Both the position numbers and the translations under genes were made by a program. Below the pieces are notes generated by a model, which searched no databases, was not told the origin of the DNA, and saw only the letters and a list, made by a program, of their open reading frames with translations. Of a stretch of 64,000 nt of DNA, positions 37,383 to 44,823 are shown piece after piece (positions within the stretch are counted from its first letter, which is position 1; every line of letters starts with the position of its first letter). This DNA comes from Gammaproteobacteria bacterium (GTDB lineage Bacteria; Pseudomonadota; Gammaproteobacteria; Pseudomonadales; UBA5518), in contig JADIYI010000002.1 in the NCBI GenBank assembly GCA_016705365.1, forward strand, positions 248,001 to 312,000, written 5' to 3'.

Positions 37383-38972
37383 CTAGGACCAGCGACGGCA
37401 GCCTGGCGCCATATCCGCCCGCTCCAGCCGGATCGGAAAACGCGAGCGGATGCTGGCGTCCACCGCCGGGTCCATGTGCTCGGGATAGTGCGTCGACAGG
37501 ATGCGCCGGGTCCTGCCGTGCGCGAGTTCCAGGATGTCCTGCTTGCCGCTGTGCTCCCACTCCCCCGGCGTGCGCCGATCGGCCGTGTGGGGGTACAGGT
37601 ACTCCGATTCCATCAGTTCCAGGGTCTGCGCGCTGCCCAGGAAATGACCGGCGCCGAACACGGTGTCGTGAATCACATCGTAGGACAGGGTCGCATCGTT
37701 CACCTCGATACCCCGCAGCACACGCATCACGTTGCCGGCCATGTCATCGTCGATCACCATCCCCTCGAACGACATGCCGATCAGGCTGCCGAGCATGCCG
37801 GGATAGTGGCACACCATGTTGCTGCCCGCGAGTGCCGCGGCCAGCGTGGTGATGCCTTTTTCGTAGCCGGCCTGCGCATCCATCAGCTTGGAGTCGCTCA
37901 TGCCGGAGGGCATCGAGGTGATCAGGCCGTAGTGGTTGCAGATCTGGGCAGCGGCCGCGATTACCAGCGCCTCCTCACCGCTACCCCCGCTGAACGCACC
38001 GGTGCGCAGGTCCGATATGAACGGCCACATGCCGAAGTTGAGCGCACTCCCCGGGCGGATCAGGTTCGTCACACACAGGCAGCCGAGGGTCTCGGCAAAA
38101 GTCTGTGCCAGGGCACCGGCAAGCGCGGCCGGTGCGGTTGCGCCGGCTTGCGCCGCGACCGCGATATCGCCCGTCAGCCCAAGTCTTGCCGTCTTGATCA
38201 GCACCTCGAGGTTGTCACTCCCGAAGCGCAGCGGCGAGACGATCGGGCAGCCACCGAAAGTGCAGAAAGGCCGTTCGAGGAAGGCGCCCTCGCGGCCGCG
38301 AAAGGTGTCGAACATCGCGATGATCGTATCCACGTTGTCGGCCATCGCGATGCCCAGCGCGAAAGGCTTGCTGGTGCCCGCGAGTTGCGCGTAGGCGATG
38401 TTGATGTCGTGCAATGGCACGTCCCCGCTCAGCTCCGAGGCAATGAAAGTCTGGCCAAAAGCGTGGATGTTCTCGAGATGATCGGCGAGGCGCGCGGCAT
38501 CATAGAGGTCCACCAGGGTCGATGGACGGTAGTGCCCGGATGCGAAATCCAGGATGCTGATGGCCTCGCCGGAGGTGCTGAAGATCACCCGCTCGCCCTT
38601 GATCTCCTGGTCGTGGCGGGGATCGACCCCGTACATCACGTACTCCGTGGCGGCCACCGCGATCAGGTCCTCGACCAGGGCGCGCGGAAAGCGAATCCGG
38701 TTGTGCTCACGGTCATGGATACAACCCGCGGGGATCGCCACCTCCAGCAAGTCCTGGCTCGGGTCACCGATGCCGATGTTCTCGAGAATCATCAGCGCGG
38801 TATCATTGATACGCCGGATGTCGGATTCGCTGAGCGGACGATATTGACCGCCGCTCATTCCCGGCCATATGGCGCGTTTCGCCGCTCCCCCGGCGCGTGC
38901 CGCCTTGCGCGCCTCGCGTCCCCCGGACCGGCGCGCGCGAGGCGCTTCCTCGCGTAGCGTGTCGCTGCACAT
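37383..38972 (-). CDS. MttB-type trimethylamine methyltransferase family protein (non-pyrrolysine)
   Basis: The protein has about 529 residues from ATG 38972, which has AGGGG 5 bases upstream; ATG 39008 lies inside the palindrome and is less likely. The basic N-terminal tail rich in RRSGGREARKAARAGG is typical of bacterial MttB relatives. The TIM-barrel body contains ALMILENIGIGDP, GGCPIVSPLRFGSDNLEV and SSxxD-type loops. The frame is sense throughout with its only TAG as the terminal codon, so it lacks the internal pyrrolysine of methanogen MttB. Known relatives demethylate quaternary amines such as glycine betaine or proline betaine onto a corrinoid protein. No corrinoid protein gene is adjacent, so the substrate is open. 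Confidence 0.88.
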   Translation of the reverse strand: MCSDTLREEAPRARRSGGREARKAARAGGAAKRAIWPGMSGGQYRPLSESDIRRINDTALMILENIGIGDPSQDLLEVAIPAGCIHDREHNRIRFPRALVEDLIAVAATEYVMYGVDPRHDQEIKGERVIFSTSGEAISILDFASGHYRPSTLVDLYDAARLADHLENIHAFGQTFIASELSGDVPLHDINIAYAQLAGTSKPFALGIAMADNVDTIIAMFDTFRGREGAFLERPFCTFGGCPIVSPLRFGSDNLEVLIKTARLGLTGDIAVAAQAGATAPAALAGALAQTFAETLGCLCVTNLIRPGSALNFGMWPFISDLRTGAFSGGSGEEALVIAAAAQICNHYGLITSMPSGMSDSKLMDAQAGYEKGITTLAAALAGSNMVCHYPGMLGSLIGMSFEGMVIDDDMAGNVMRVLRGIEVNDATLSYDVIHDTVFGAGHFLGSAQTLELMESEYLYPHTADRRTPGEWEHSGKQDILELAHGRTRRILSTHYPEHMDPAVDASIRSRFPIRLERADMAPGCRRWS

Positions 38973-39006
38973 GCTGCCCCTGCGTTTTAACCGATTGTTC
39001 AACTTC

Positions 39007-39024
39007 ATTATACGTTCGTATAAT
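39007..39024. promoter_or_regulatory. Operator-like perfect palindrome upstream of the MttB-type gene
   Basis: ATTATACG-TT-CGTATAAT is an inverted repeat with 8-base arms and a 2-base spacer, standing out in GC-rich DNA. On the minus strand it contains TATAAT, about 35 bases before the methyltransferase ATG 38972, so a bound protein would cover the -10. The size and symmetry suit a TetR- or GntR-type dimer. Confidence 0.6.
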
Positions 39025-39233
39025 TCTGAAAATCCAGAGCCATCGCATATGCACGGCCGTGGACGGTGACCGCCCGGGTTCGCAGGGCTGGATCGGGGTG
39101 CAGCGAAACACGGTCAGCTTTGCACTGGCTACCGGCCGGAATCGGCGTCCGCACTCCTTGACACATGTCATGGCAGCTTTTTTCCGCCACGCAATTGTGT
39201 ATGCTCACTGGCATTTCTGTCCGGAGCAAATCC

Positions 39234-39647
39234 ATGATCCGCCCACGTGTTACCGCAATCCTCACGGCGCTGGCATTCGCCGCGCTGTTTCCGCTCGGCG
39301 TCCTCGGCGCCGAAACCACCGCCGATCTCGAACTGCAGGAAGGGTATGTCGATCCGCAGAGCGGGGTCAGGGTCGATAAGATCACCCCTGACGAGACGGC
39401 GCAGACCCAGCAGATACTGCTCGCCGTACCGCGTACCAGCGGCCCCATCGACGAGGTGGTGGTCATGGGGAAGCGGCCCGAATCCACGAACCTGGTGGAA
39501 CTGCTGCAATCGGTGCCACACCGTTTCGTGAATGACTACGATCACGACTACTACGGGCTGGTGATCTACCTCGGGCGCAAGGAAACCCTGCCGATTCGCC
39601 TCTACCTGAATTCGGCGCAGCACGATCCGGGGGCGATCGCCCCCTGA
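39234..39647 (+). CDS. Small exported protein of unknown function
   Basis: The 137-residue protein begins at ATG 39234 with GGAG 8 bases before it. A hydrophobic signal segment (about 8-24) ends near GVLGAE. The mature part is acidic, with repeated aromatic and acid residues near the end (FVNDYDHDYYGLVIYLGRK). I recognise no family. A perfect GC-rich palindrome overlaps its 3' end. It precedes the membrane protein at 39770 on the same strand with a 122-base gap. Confidence 0.7.
   Translation: MIRPRVTAILTALAFAALFPLGVLGAETTADLELQEGYVDPQSGVRVDKITPDETAQTQQILLAVPRTSGPIDEVVVMGKRPESTNLVELLQSVPHRFVNDYDHDYYGLVIYLGRKETLPIRLYLNSAQHDPGAIAP
39629..39644. repeat. Perfect 16-bp GC palindrome at gene end
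   Basis: GGGGGCGATCGCCCCC lies directly before the TGA of the exported protein gene. It could fold as a hairpin in mRNA, but no T-run follows, so it is not a standard intrinsic terminator. Confidence 0.7.
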
Positions 39648-39769
39648 GACCTCCCCGATTCCACGCGTACTCGGCGCGTGCGCGCTGCCGTCCCCGGAGT
39701 TTCTGCACGATCTTGCGATTGACTACACTGTTGCCCCGAATGGCGAGCGAGCGAAGCAGACCGACGCGC

Positions 39770-40384
39770 ATGAACGCAGCAGACCGCGGCATTCCGATCG
39801 CACTGAAAGTGCTGTACCTGTTGTGGGTGCTGTTGTGGCTGCCGCTCTACTGGAATCACTACGGTCCGCAGAACCAGTTGTGGATGTGTGACGTCGCCGG
39901 CATCGTGGTGTTGTTCGGGCTGTGGCGGGAGAGTCCATTGTTGCTGTCATCGCAGGCGGCAGGGGTGCTGATCGTACAGATCGTCTGGAGCGCGGACTTC
40001 CTGGGCGCTTTGCTGTGCGGGCGCCATCTCGTGGGCGGCACCGAATACATGTTCGATACCTCGCTGCCCTTGCTGTTGCGCGCGATGTCGCTGTTTCACC
40101 TGGTCATGCCAGCGCTGTTGATCTGGAGCCTGCGGCGAACCGGCTATCACCGCTCGGGTTGGGTCGTGCAGACACTGCTCATCTGGGTGCTGTTGCCCGT
40201 GACTTTTCTCGTTACCGAGCCGCAGCTCAACATCAACTGGTTGTGGCGACCATTTGGGGTCCACCAGGATTACGTGCCGCCCTCCGGCGTGTTTCTGGTG
40301 ATGATGCTGGCCTACCCGCTGGTGTTGTTCTATCCGACGCACCTGGTGTTGCGCCGGCTGCTGCGACCGCACCGCCATGAGTAG
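39770..40384 (+). CDS. Multi-pass membrane protein of unknown function
   Basis: The roughly 204-residue protein has five or six hydrophobic helices (VLYLLWVLLWLPLYW, VAGIVVLFGLW, LIVQIVWSADFLGALL, LFHLVMPALLIWSL, LLIWVLLPVTFLV and a C-terminal helix). Conserved-looking polar residues sit in NHYGPQN and TEPQLNINWLW. I recognise no family. ATG 39770 is chosen; ATG 39740 is in frame upstream. Its end overlaps the start of the SDR gene by 8 bases, so the two are probably coupled. Confidence 0.75.
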   Translation: MNAADRGIPIALKVLYLLWVLLWLPLYWNHYGPQNQLWMCDVAGIVVLFGLWRESPLLLSSQAAGVLIVQIVWSADFLGALLCGRHLVGGTEYMFDTSLPLLLRAMSLFHLVMPALLIWSLRRTGYHRSGWVVQTLLIWVLLPVTFLVTEPQLNINWLWRPFGVHQDYVPPSGVFLVMMLAYPLVLFYPTHLVLRRLLRPHRHE

Positions 40385-41360
40385 AACGATCGTACTCGGC
40401 GCGAGTGGTTTCCTCGGAAGTCATGTCGTGCGCGCGCTGGTCGCCGCGGGGCGCGAGGTACGCATCCTGACCCGCCCCGACAGCGACACCTCGGCAACCG
40501 ATGACCTGGATATCGAGCGCGTTCATGGCGACGCGCTGGATCGCGCGTCCCTCGCGCGCGCGATCGGCGGCTGCGACGGGGTGTTCCACTGCATCGTCGA
40601 TACGCGCGCCTGGCTGCGCGACCCGCAGCCGCTGTACCGGGTCAATGTCGACGGCCTGGTCAACGCGATGGATGCCTCGCTGGCGGCCGGAGTGCAGCGT
40701 TTCGTATTCACCAGCACCTACGCCACGCTGGGGCGCAATCCCTCCGGCGCCTCCAGCGAAGCGGATATCTTCAACTGGCCCGACAAGGCACCACACTACG
40801 TCAAATGCCGCGTGGCCGCCGAGCAGCGATTCTTCGAGTATTGCCGCGAACGCGGCCTGCCTGGCATCGCCTGTTGCGTGGCCAATACCTACGGTGCCGG
40901 GGATATCGCGCCCACGCCCCATGGCGCCTTGATCCGGAACGTGGCGCTCGGCAGGATACCGGTGTACTGGGACGGTGGTGCTCCATGTCTCGGAATCGAG
41001 GATGCCGCCAGTGGAATGATTGCGGCCGAACGCCTCGGCCGCGTTGGTGAACGCTATATCCTGAGCGATCGCTGGTTCGATTACCGGGAGTTGTTCGCCG
41101 TCGCGGCACGCGCGGCCGGACGCGCGCCGCCCGCCGTCAGGGTGCCGATGTCGCTAATGTATGCCGCGACCTTCGCGTGTGATGTTTACTGCCGCTTCAC
41201 CCGCACCGACAGTTTCTTTTCGGTAGCCTCGCTGCAATGCGCCAGCCTGCTGCCGGATGCCGATGCCACCAGGGCCCGCACGGAGCTGCAATGGCGCCCG
41301 CGGGCAACGGCGCTGGCAATCGCCGAGGCCGTGGATTTTTACCTGGGCCGACCGTCGTGA
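40377..41360 (+). CDS. Extended SDR: NAD-dependent epimerase/dehydratase family
   Basis: The 327-residue protein has the extended-SDR nucleotide motif GASGFLGS at 8-15, an acidic GDALD at 51-55, and FTSTYATLG near 111. The likely catalytic Tyr141 lies in HYVKCRVAAE, where position +4 is Arg145 rather than the usual Lys. The pattern resembles 3-beta-hydroxysteroid dehydrogenase or dihydroflavonol-reductase-like enzymes acting on a ketone or alcohol, and the substrate is unknown. It overlaps the upstream membrane protein gene and precedes the DUF1214 gene by 79 bases. Confidence 0.88.
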   Translation: MSRTIVLGASGFLGSHVVRALVAAGREVRILTRPDSDTSATDDLDIERVHGDALDRASLARAIGGCDGVFHCIVDTRAWLRDPQPLYRVNVDGLVNAMDASLAAGVQRFVFTSTYATLGRNPSGASSEADIFNWPDKAPHYVKCRVAAEQRFFEYCRERGLPGIACCVANTYGAGDIAPTPHGALIRNVALGRIPVYWDGGAPCLGIEDAASGMIAAERLGRVGERYILSDRWFDYRELFAVAARAAGRAPPAVRVPMSLMYAATFACDVYCRFTRTDSFFSVASLQCASLLPDADATRARTELQWRPRATALAIAEAVDFYLGRPS

Positions 41361-41439
41361 GCGCGGTCGCGGGTCGCGACGCCGTGCTGGCGTCCACCCG
41401 GATTGTTCCGGACCAACCAGCCGTAGCAGAGGTACATCG

Positions 41440-42540
41440 ATGATATCGGCAAAGGAAAAAGTGTTGAGCGGACAAACATGGGATGCGTTCTGCGATGCCC
41501 TCAAGGCAGCGGGCAGGGATATCCTGCACGACTCCGCCGCCGACGAACTCGAGTGCGCCGAAGGTTTCCGTTATCTCGCGCGGCTGACCGCGCACGGCCT
41601 GCGCACCAGCTTTTCTTCCGCGGCGCTGTCCGCACCGGCCTTCAATTACGATGCGCCGAAGATCGGCGCCAACAATCCCGATTTCATGTACGGAGCCTGC
41701 CGCATCAGCGCCGCCTGCAGCTATCGTATCCGCGGCCGCGCCAACGACGCCTGGAATTTCAATATCGGCGCCTACCATGGCAGCCTCGGCAGTGCGCAGG
41801 GGCTGCAATGCAGCGGCTTTCTCGCCTCCTCCGCCCTGCACACGGATACCGACGGACAGTTCGTGATCATCGCCAGCCAAACCAGGCATCCCGGAAACTG
41901 GCTGCAGCTGTGCCCCGAATCTACCCAGCTGCTGGTACGCCAGACCATCCTGAATCCGGGCCGGGACGCTCCCGCCGCGCTGAGCGTGGAGATCATCGAG
42001 GGCGATGCCCGCGCGCCGCTCGCGCCCCTCGATGCGGAGCAACTCGATCACAGCCTCGACATGAGCGCGAAGACCGTGCACGGCATCGTGCGCCAGTTCA
42101 TCGGCTGGACCCGTGATTTTCGCCAGCGTCCCAACGAGATTCACCCGATCAGGGACGAGCTGCTGGGGCGCGCCCGCGGTGATCCCAACTCCCGCTACAG
42201 CTACGGATATTTCGATCTCGCCGATGACGAGGCCCTGTCGATCCGGTTGCAACCGCCCGCCTGCGAATACTGGAATATCCAGCTCGCCAACCACTGGATG
42301 GAATCGCTCGACAATCCCGACATCCCCTCCTCGATCAATCTTGCCAATGCCCGCGTGCGCGCGGACGGATCGGTCCACGTGGTGGTGAGCCAGCGCGATC
42401 CCGGTCTGCCGAACTGGCTCGACACCCAGGGCCACCGACGCGGCGTGATCGCATTGCGCTGGGTCGGAGCGCCGGTGCAGCAACCCCCGCCGGTGCGCCG
42501 TCTCAAGCTCACGGAGCTCGGTCCGGAGCCTGCGTCGTGA
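41440..42540 (+). CDS. DUF1214 domain protein
   Basis: The 366-residue protein starts at ATG 41440 with AGAGG 8 bases before. No signal peptide is seen, although DUF1254/DUF1214 proteins are often exported. The C-terminal portion carries the DUF1214 pattern PACEYWNIQLANHWMESLD and INLANARVRADGSVHVVVSQ, followed by GLPNWLDTQGHRRG. The molecular role of the domain is not established. Its TGA overlaps the GTG of the sulfotransferase gene. Confidence 0.85.
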   Translation: MISAKEKVLSGQTWDAFCDALKAAGRDILHDSAADELECAEGFRYLARLTAHGLRTSFSSAALSAPAFNYDAPKIGANNPDFMYGACRISAACSYRIRGRANDAWNFNIGAYHGSLGSAQGLQCSGFLASSALHTDTDGQFVIIASQTRHPGNWLQLCPESTQLLVRQTILNPGRDAPAALSVEIIEGDARAPLAPLDAEQLDHSLDMSAKTVHGIVRQFIGWTRDFRQRPNEIHPIRDELLGRARGDPNSRYSYGYFDLADDEALSIRLQPPACEYWNIQLANHWMESLDNPDIPSSINLANARVRADGSVHVVVSQRDPGLPNWLDTQGHRRGVIALRWVGAPVQQPPPVRRLKLTELGPEPAS

Positions 42541-43694
42541 GCCAGACCCGTTTTGCCGCGCGTCTCGCCGAGTTCCATCAGCAGGCGATCGACAGCTGCG
42601 GCTGGGACGATTTCGGTGGCAACGAGTACCGGGTGGCGCTCGAGCAGTACACGCGTTCGCTCGATCAGGGGGCCCGGCTTTCGGTACAGGGAGAAACGAT
42701 GCTGGCGCAGGGTATCGTCGGCCATCTGCGCGGGCGTCTCTACAGCGAGCACTACAAGAGACTGCATCCGGAATACGCCGCGCAGCAGATCACGCGCCCG
42801 CTGTTCATCGTCGGCCTGCCCCGCAGCGGCACCAGCGCATTGCACCGGATCCTCACGGCGGATCCGCAACACCAGGGGCTGGAATACTGGCTCGGACAGA
42901 CGCCGATGCCGCGTCCTGGGCGCAACCTGTGGCCGTCGCTGCCGGAGTTCACGGAGTGCCGCGCCGGGCTCGCGCAGTATGCTGGGCTGGCGCCGCAGCT
43001 GATGGCGATCCATGAAATGGCGGCGGATGAAGCCGACGAATGCCGGCTACTGCTGCTGCAGAGCTTTGCCAATGTGACGCTGCAGTCCAATGCCCGCGTT
43101 CCGGAGTACGAGGAATGGCTGTACGGTGCCGATTTCGCGCCGGTATACCGCCGCTATCGTGACAACCTGCGTCTCATCGGGCTCGGCAACGAGGCGCGCT
43201 GGATCCTGAAGGATCCCAGCCATCTGTGGGCGCCGCGCGCCTTGCTGCAGACCTTCCCCGATGCCTGCATCGTGCAGACCCATCGCCACCCGCGTGAATT
43301 GATTCCCTCGGTCAGCAGCCTGGTATACAACGCGCGCCGGATGTTCGAGCCCGCGCTCGAGAAGCACGAAGTCGGTCGGCAGCAGTTACGGCAGTGGGCA
43401 CGGGTGCTGAACAATCTCGCCGCGCTGCGCCGCGACAATCCACAACTGCAGGTGCACGATTTACGGATGGAGGATCTGCAACGCGATCCGATGGGCTGTA
43501 TCGAGGGCATCTATCGACGCTTTGCAATGCCCTTCGATCGCCACAGCCGGCAGGCGGTGAGGCACTGGACCGAGCAGCGTCCCGCGGCGCGCAACCCGAC
43601 CCACCGCTACAGCGCCGAGGAATTCGGTCTCGATGATGCCACCATCGGGCACGCCTTCGAGGACTATATTTCCACCTTCCTGCCCGGGCGCTGA
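42537..43694 (+). CDS. Sulfotransferase family protein
   Basis: The 385-residue protein starts at GTG 42537, overlapping the previous stop (GTGA). FIVGLPRSGTSALHRIL at 90-106 is the 5'-phosphosulfate-binding loop for the donor PAPS. ILKDPSHLWAPRALLQTFPDACIVQTHRHP near 225-255 supplies the 3'-phosphate-binding region. It should transfer sulfate to a hydroxyl or amine of a small molecule in the cytoplasm. The acceptor is unknown. Tight packing with the DUF1214 and SDR genes suggests one pathway. It also contrasts with the sulfatases at the left of the window. Confidence 0.88.
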   Translation: MSQTRFAARLAEFHQQAIDSCGWDDFGGNEYRVALEQYTRSLDQGARLSVQGETMLAQGIVGHLRGRLYSEHYKRLHPEYAAQQITRPLFIVGLPRSGTSALHRILTADPQHQGLEYWLGQTPMPRPGRNLWPSLPEFTECRAGLAQYAGLAPQLMAIHEMAADEADECRLLLLQSFANVTLQSNARVPEYEEWLYGADFAPVYRRYRDNLRLIGLGNEARWILKDPSHLWAPRALLQTFPDACIVQTHRHPRELIPSVSSLVYNARRMFEPALEKHEVGRQQLRQWARVLNNLAALRRDNPQLQVHDLRMEDLQRDPMGCIEGIYRRFAMPFDRHSRQAVRHWTEQRPAARNPTHRYSAEEFGLDDATIGHAFEDYISTFLPGR

Positions 43695-43727
43695 TCCGCG
43701 TTGCTGGCTGGACGTGCCGGGTACCGC

Positions 43728-44657
43728 TCAGGTGCGCGTGTTCAACACCCGCAACACCGCCGCCGCCAGCGCCGCGCCCTGCTCCTCCTGCAGGAAATGC
43801 CCGGCATTCTCGATGGTGGTGTGCAGCGCATTGCGCGCGCCGGGAATACGCTGGCGAAACACCGCAGCCCAGTCGCGGGTGGAAGGATCCGCATCGCTGA
43901 AGGCGCACACGAAGGGTTTGTTCCACTGTTCGAGCACGCGCCACACCGCGCGGTTTTCCATGGCCCCGGGCATCTGCTCGTGGAGCGGGATCAAGCCAGG
44001 GAAAGCCAGCACACCAGCCTTGTAGCTGGCATCCGGGAACGGCGCGTCATACGCGGCCTTGACCGCATCCCCGAGCGCCTGCACACCACTGCCCGAGACG
44101 ATTTCGCCCACCGGCAAATCCTCCGCCGCGGCACACAACCCGACCCAGTCCTCGATCTGCCTGCCTGGCCACGGAGCAACGCCGCGTGGCGGCGCCTCGC
44201 ATCCCGGCAACAGGGTATTGCCCGCCACCACCGCCGCGAAGCGCTGCGGCATGCGCGCCAGCACGCTGAGCCCGATCGGTCCGCCCCAGTCCTGGCACAG
44301 CAAGGTGATGTGCTGCAGATCGAGCGTCCCGACAAAACTGCTCATCCAGTCCACGAATCGTGCGTAACTGTAATCACCGCGCGCGGCGGGTTTGTCGGAA
44401 CGCCCGAAGCCGATGTGATCCGGTGCAACGGCGCGAAAGCCGGCGCCAACGATGCCTGAAATCACGTGGCGCCATGCGAAGCTCCAGCTCGGCTCGCCGT
44501 GCAGCATCAAAACCGGTGGCGCGCTGCGCGGCCCCTCATCCACATAATGCATGCGTAATACACCCAGTTGCGGATCGCGCACCTCGACGTAGCGCGGCTC
44601 GAATGCAAAATCCGGCAACGCGGCGAAGCGCGCATCCGGGGTGCGAAGAATTTTCAT
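43728..44657 (-). CDS. Haloalkane dehalogenase (DhlA-like alpha/beta hydrolase)
   Basis: The 309-residue protein closely matches the length and spacing of Xanthobacter DhlA (310). It has HGEPSWSF at 53-60, the nucleophile Asp123 in CQDWGGPIGL with halide-binding Trp124, acid Asp255 or Asp257 in SDADPSTRD and His287 in GHFLQEE. The D-W-G-G nucleophile elbow separates it from ordinary esterases. It should hydrolyse a carbon-halogen bond to an alcohol plus halide in the cytoplasm. ATG 44657 is the start. It is divergent from the CLC gene, an intriguing neighbour for a halide-releasing enzyme. Confidence 0.88.
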   Translation of the reverse strand: MKILRTPDARFAALPDFAFEPRYVEVRDPQLGVLRMHYVDEGPRSAPPVLMLHGEPSWSFAWRHVISGIVGAGFRAVAPDHIGFGRSDKPAARGDYSYARFVDWMSSFVGTLDLQHITLLCQDWGGPIGLSVLARMPQRFAAVVAGNTLLPGCEAPPRGVAPWPGRQIEDWVGLCAAAEDLPVGEIVSGSGVQALGDAVKAAYDAPFPDASYKAGVLAFPGLIPLHEQMPGAMENRAVWRVLEQWNKPFVCAFSDADPSTRDWAAVFRQRIPGARNALHTTIENAGHFLQEEQGAALAAAVLRVLNTRT

Positions 44658-44823
44658 GGTCGCGCGTTCTCCCTGTGTCCGATGATCGAGCGCGACAGTG
44701 TGCAATAATGCGCGCCACTATTGAAGCGTATTGCCCGCAGGGCATCGGGTGCGCATGCTGCGGTGCGCGCGCTGATCGCGCTCGTGTGACTGGAACCATT
44801 ACCATGCCGGGGGGCACTCAGCG

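Noticed and set aside
37383..37385. TAG at the end of the MttB-type gene as a pyrrolysine codon
   Set aside because: It is at the normal C-terminus, not at the mid-barrel site used in methanogen MttB, and no pylTS genes are visible.
39158..39204. TTGACA at 39158-39163 as promoter for the exported orphan
   Set aside because: No acceptable -10 lies at 16-18 bases. The TATGCT at 39199 is too far.
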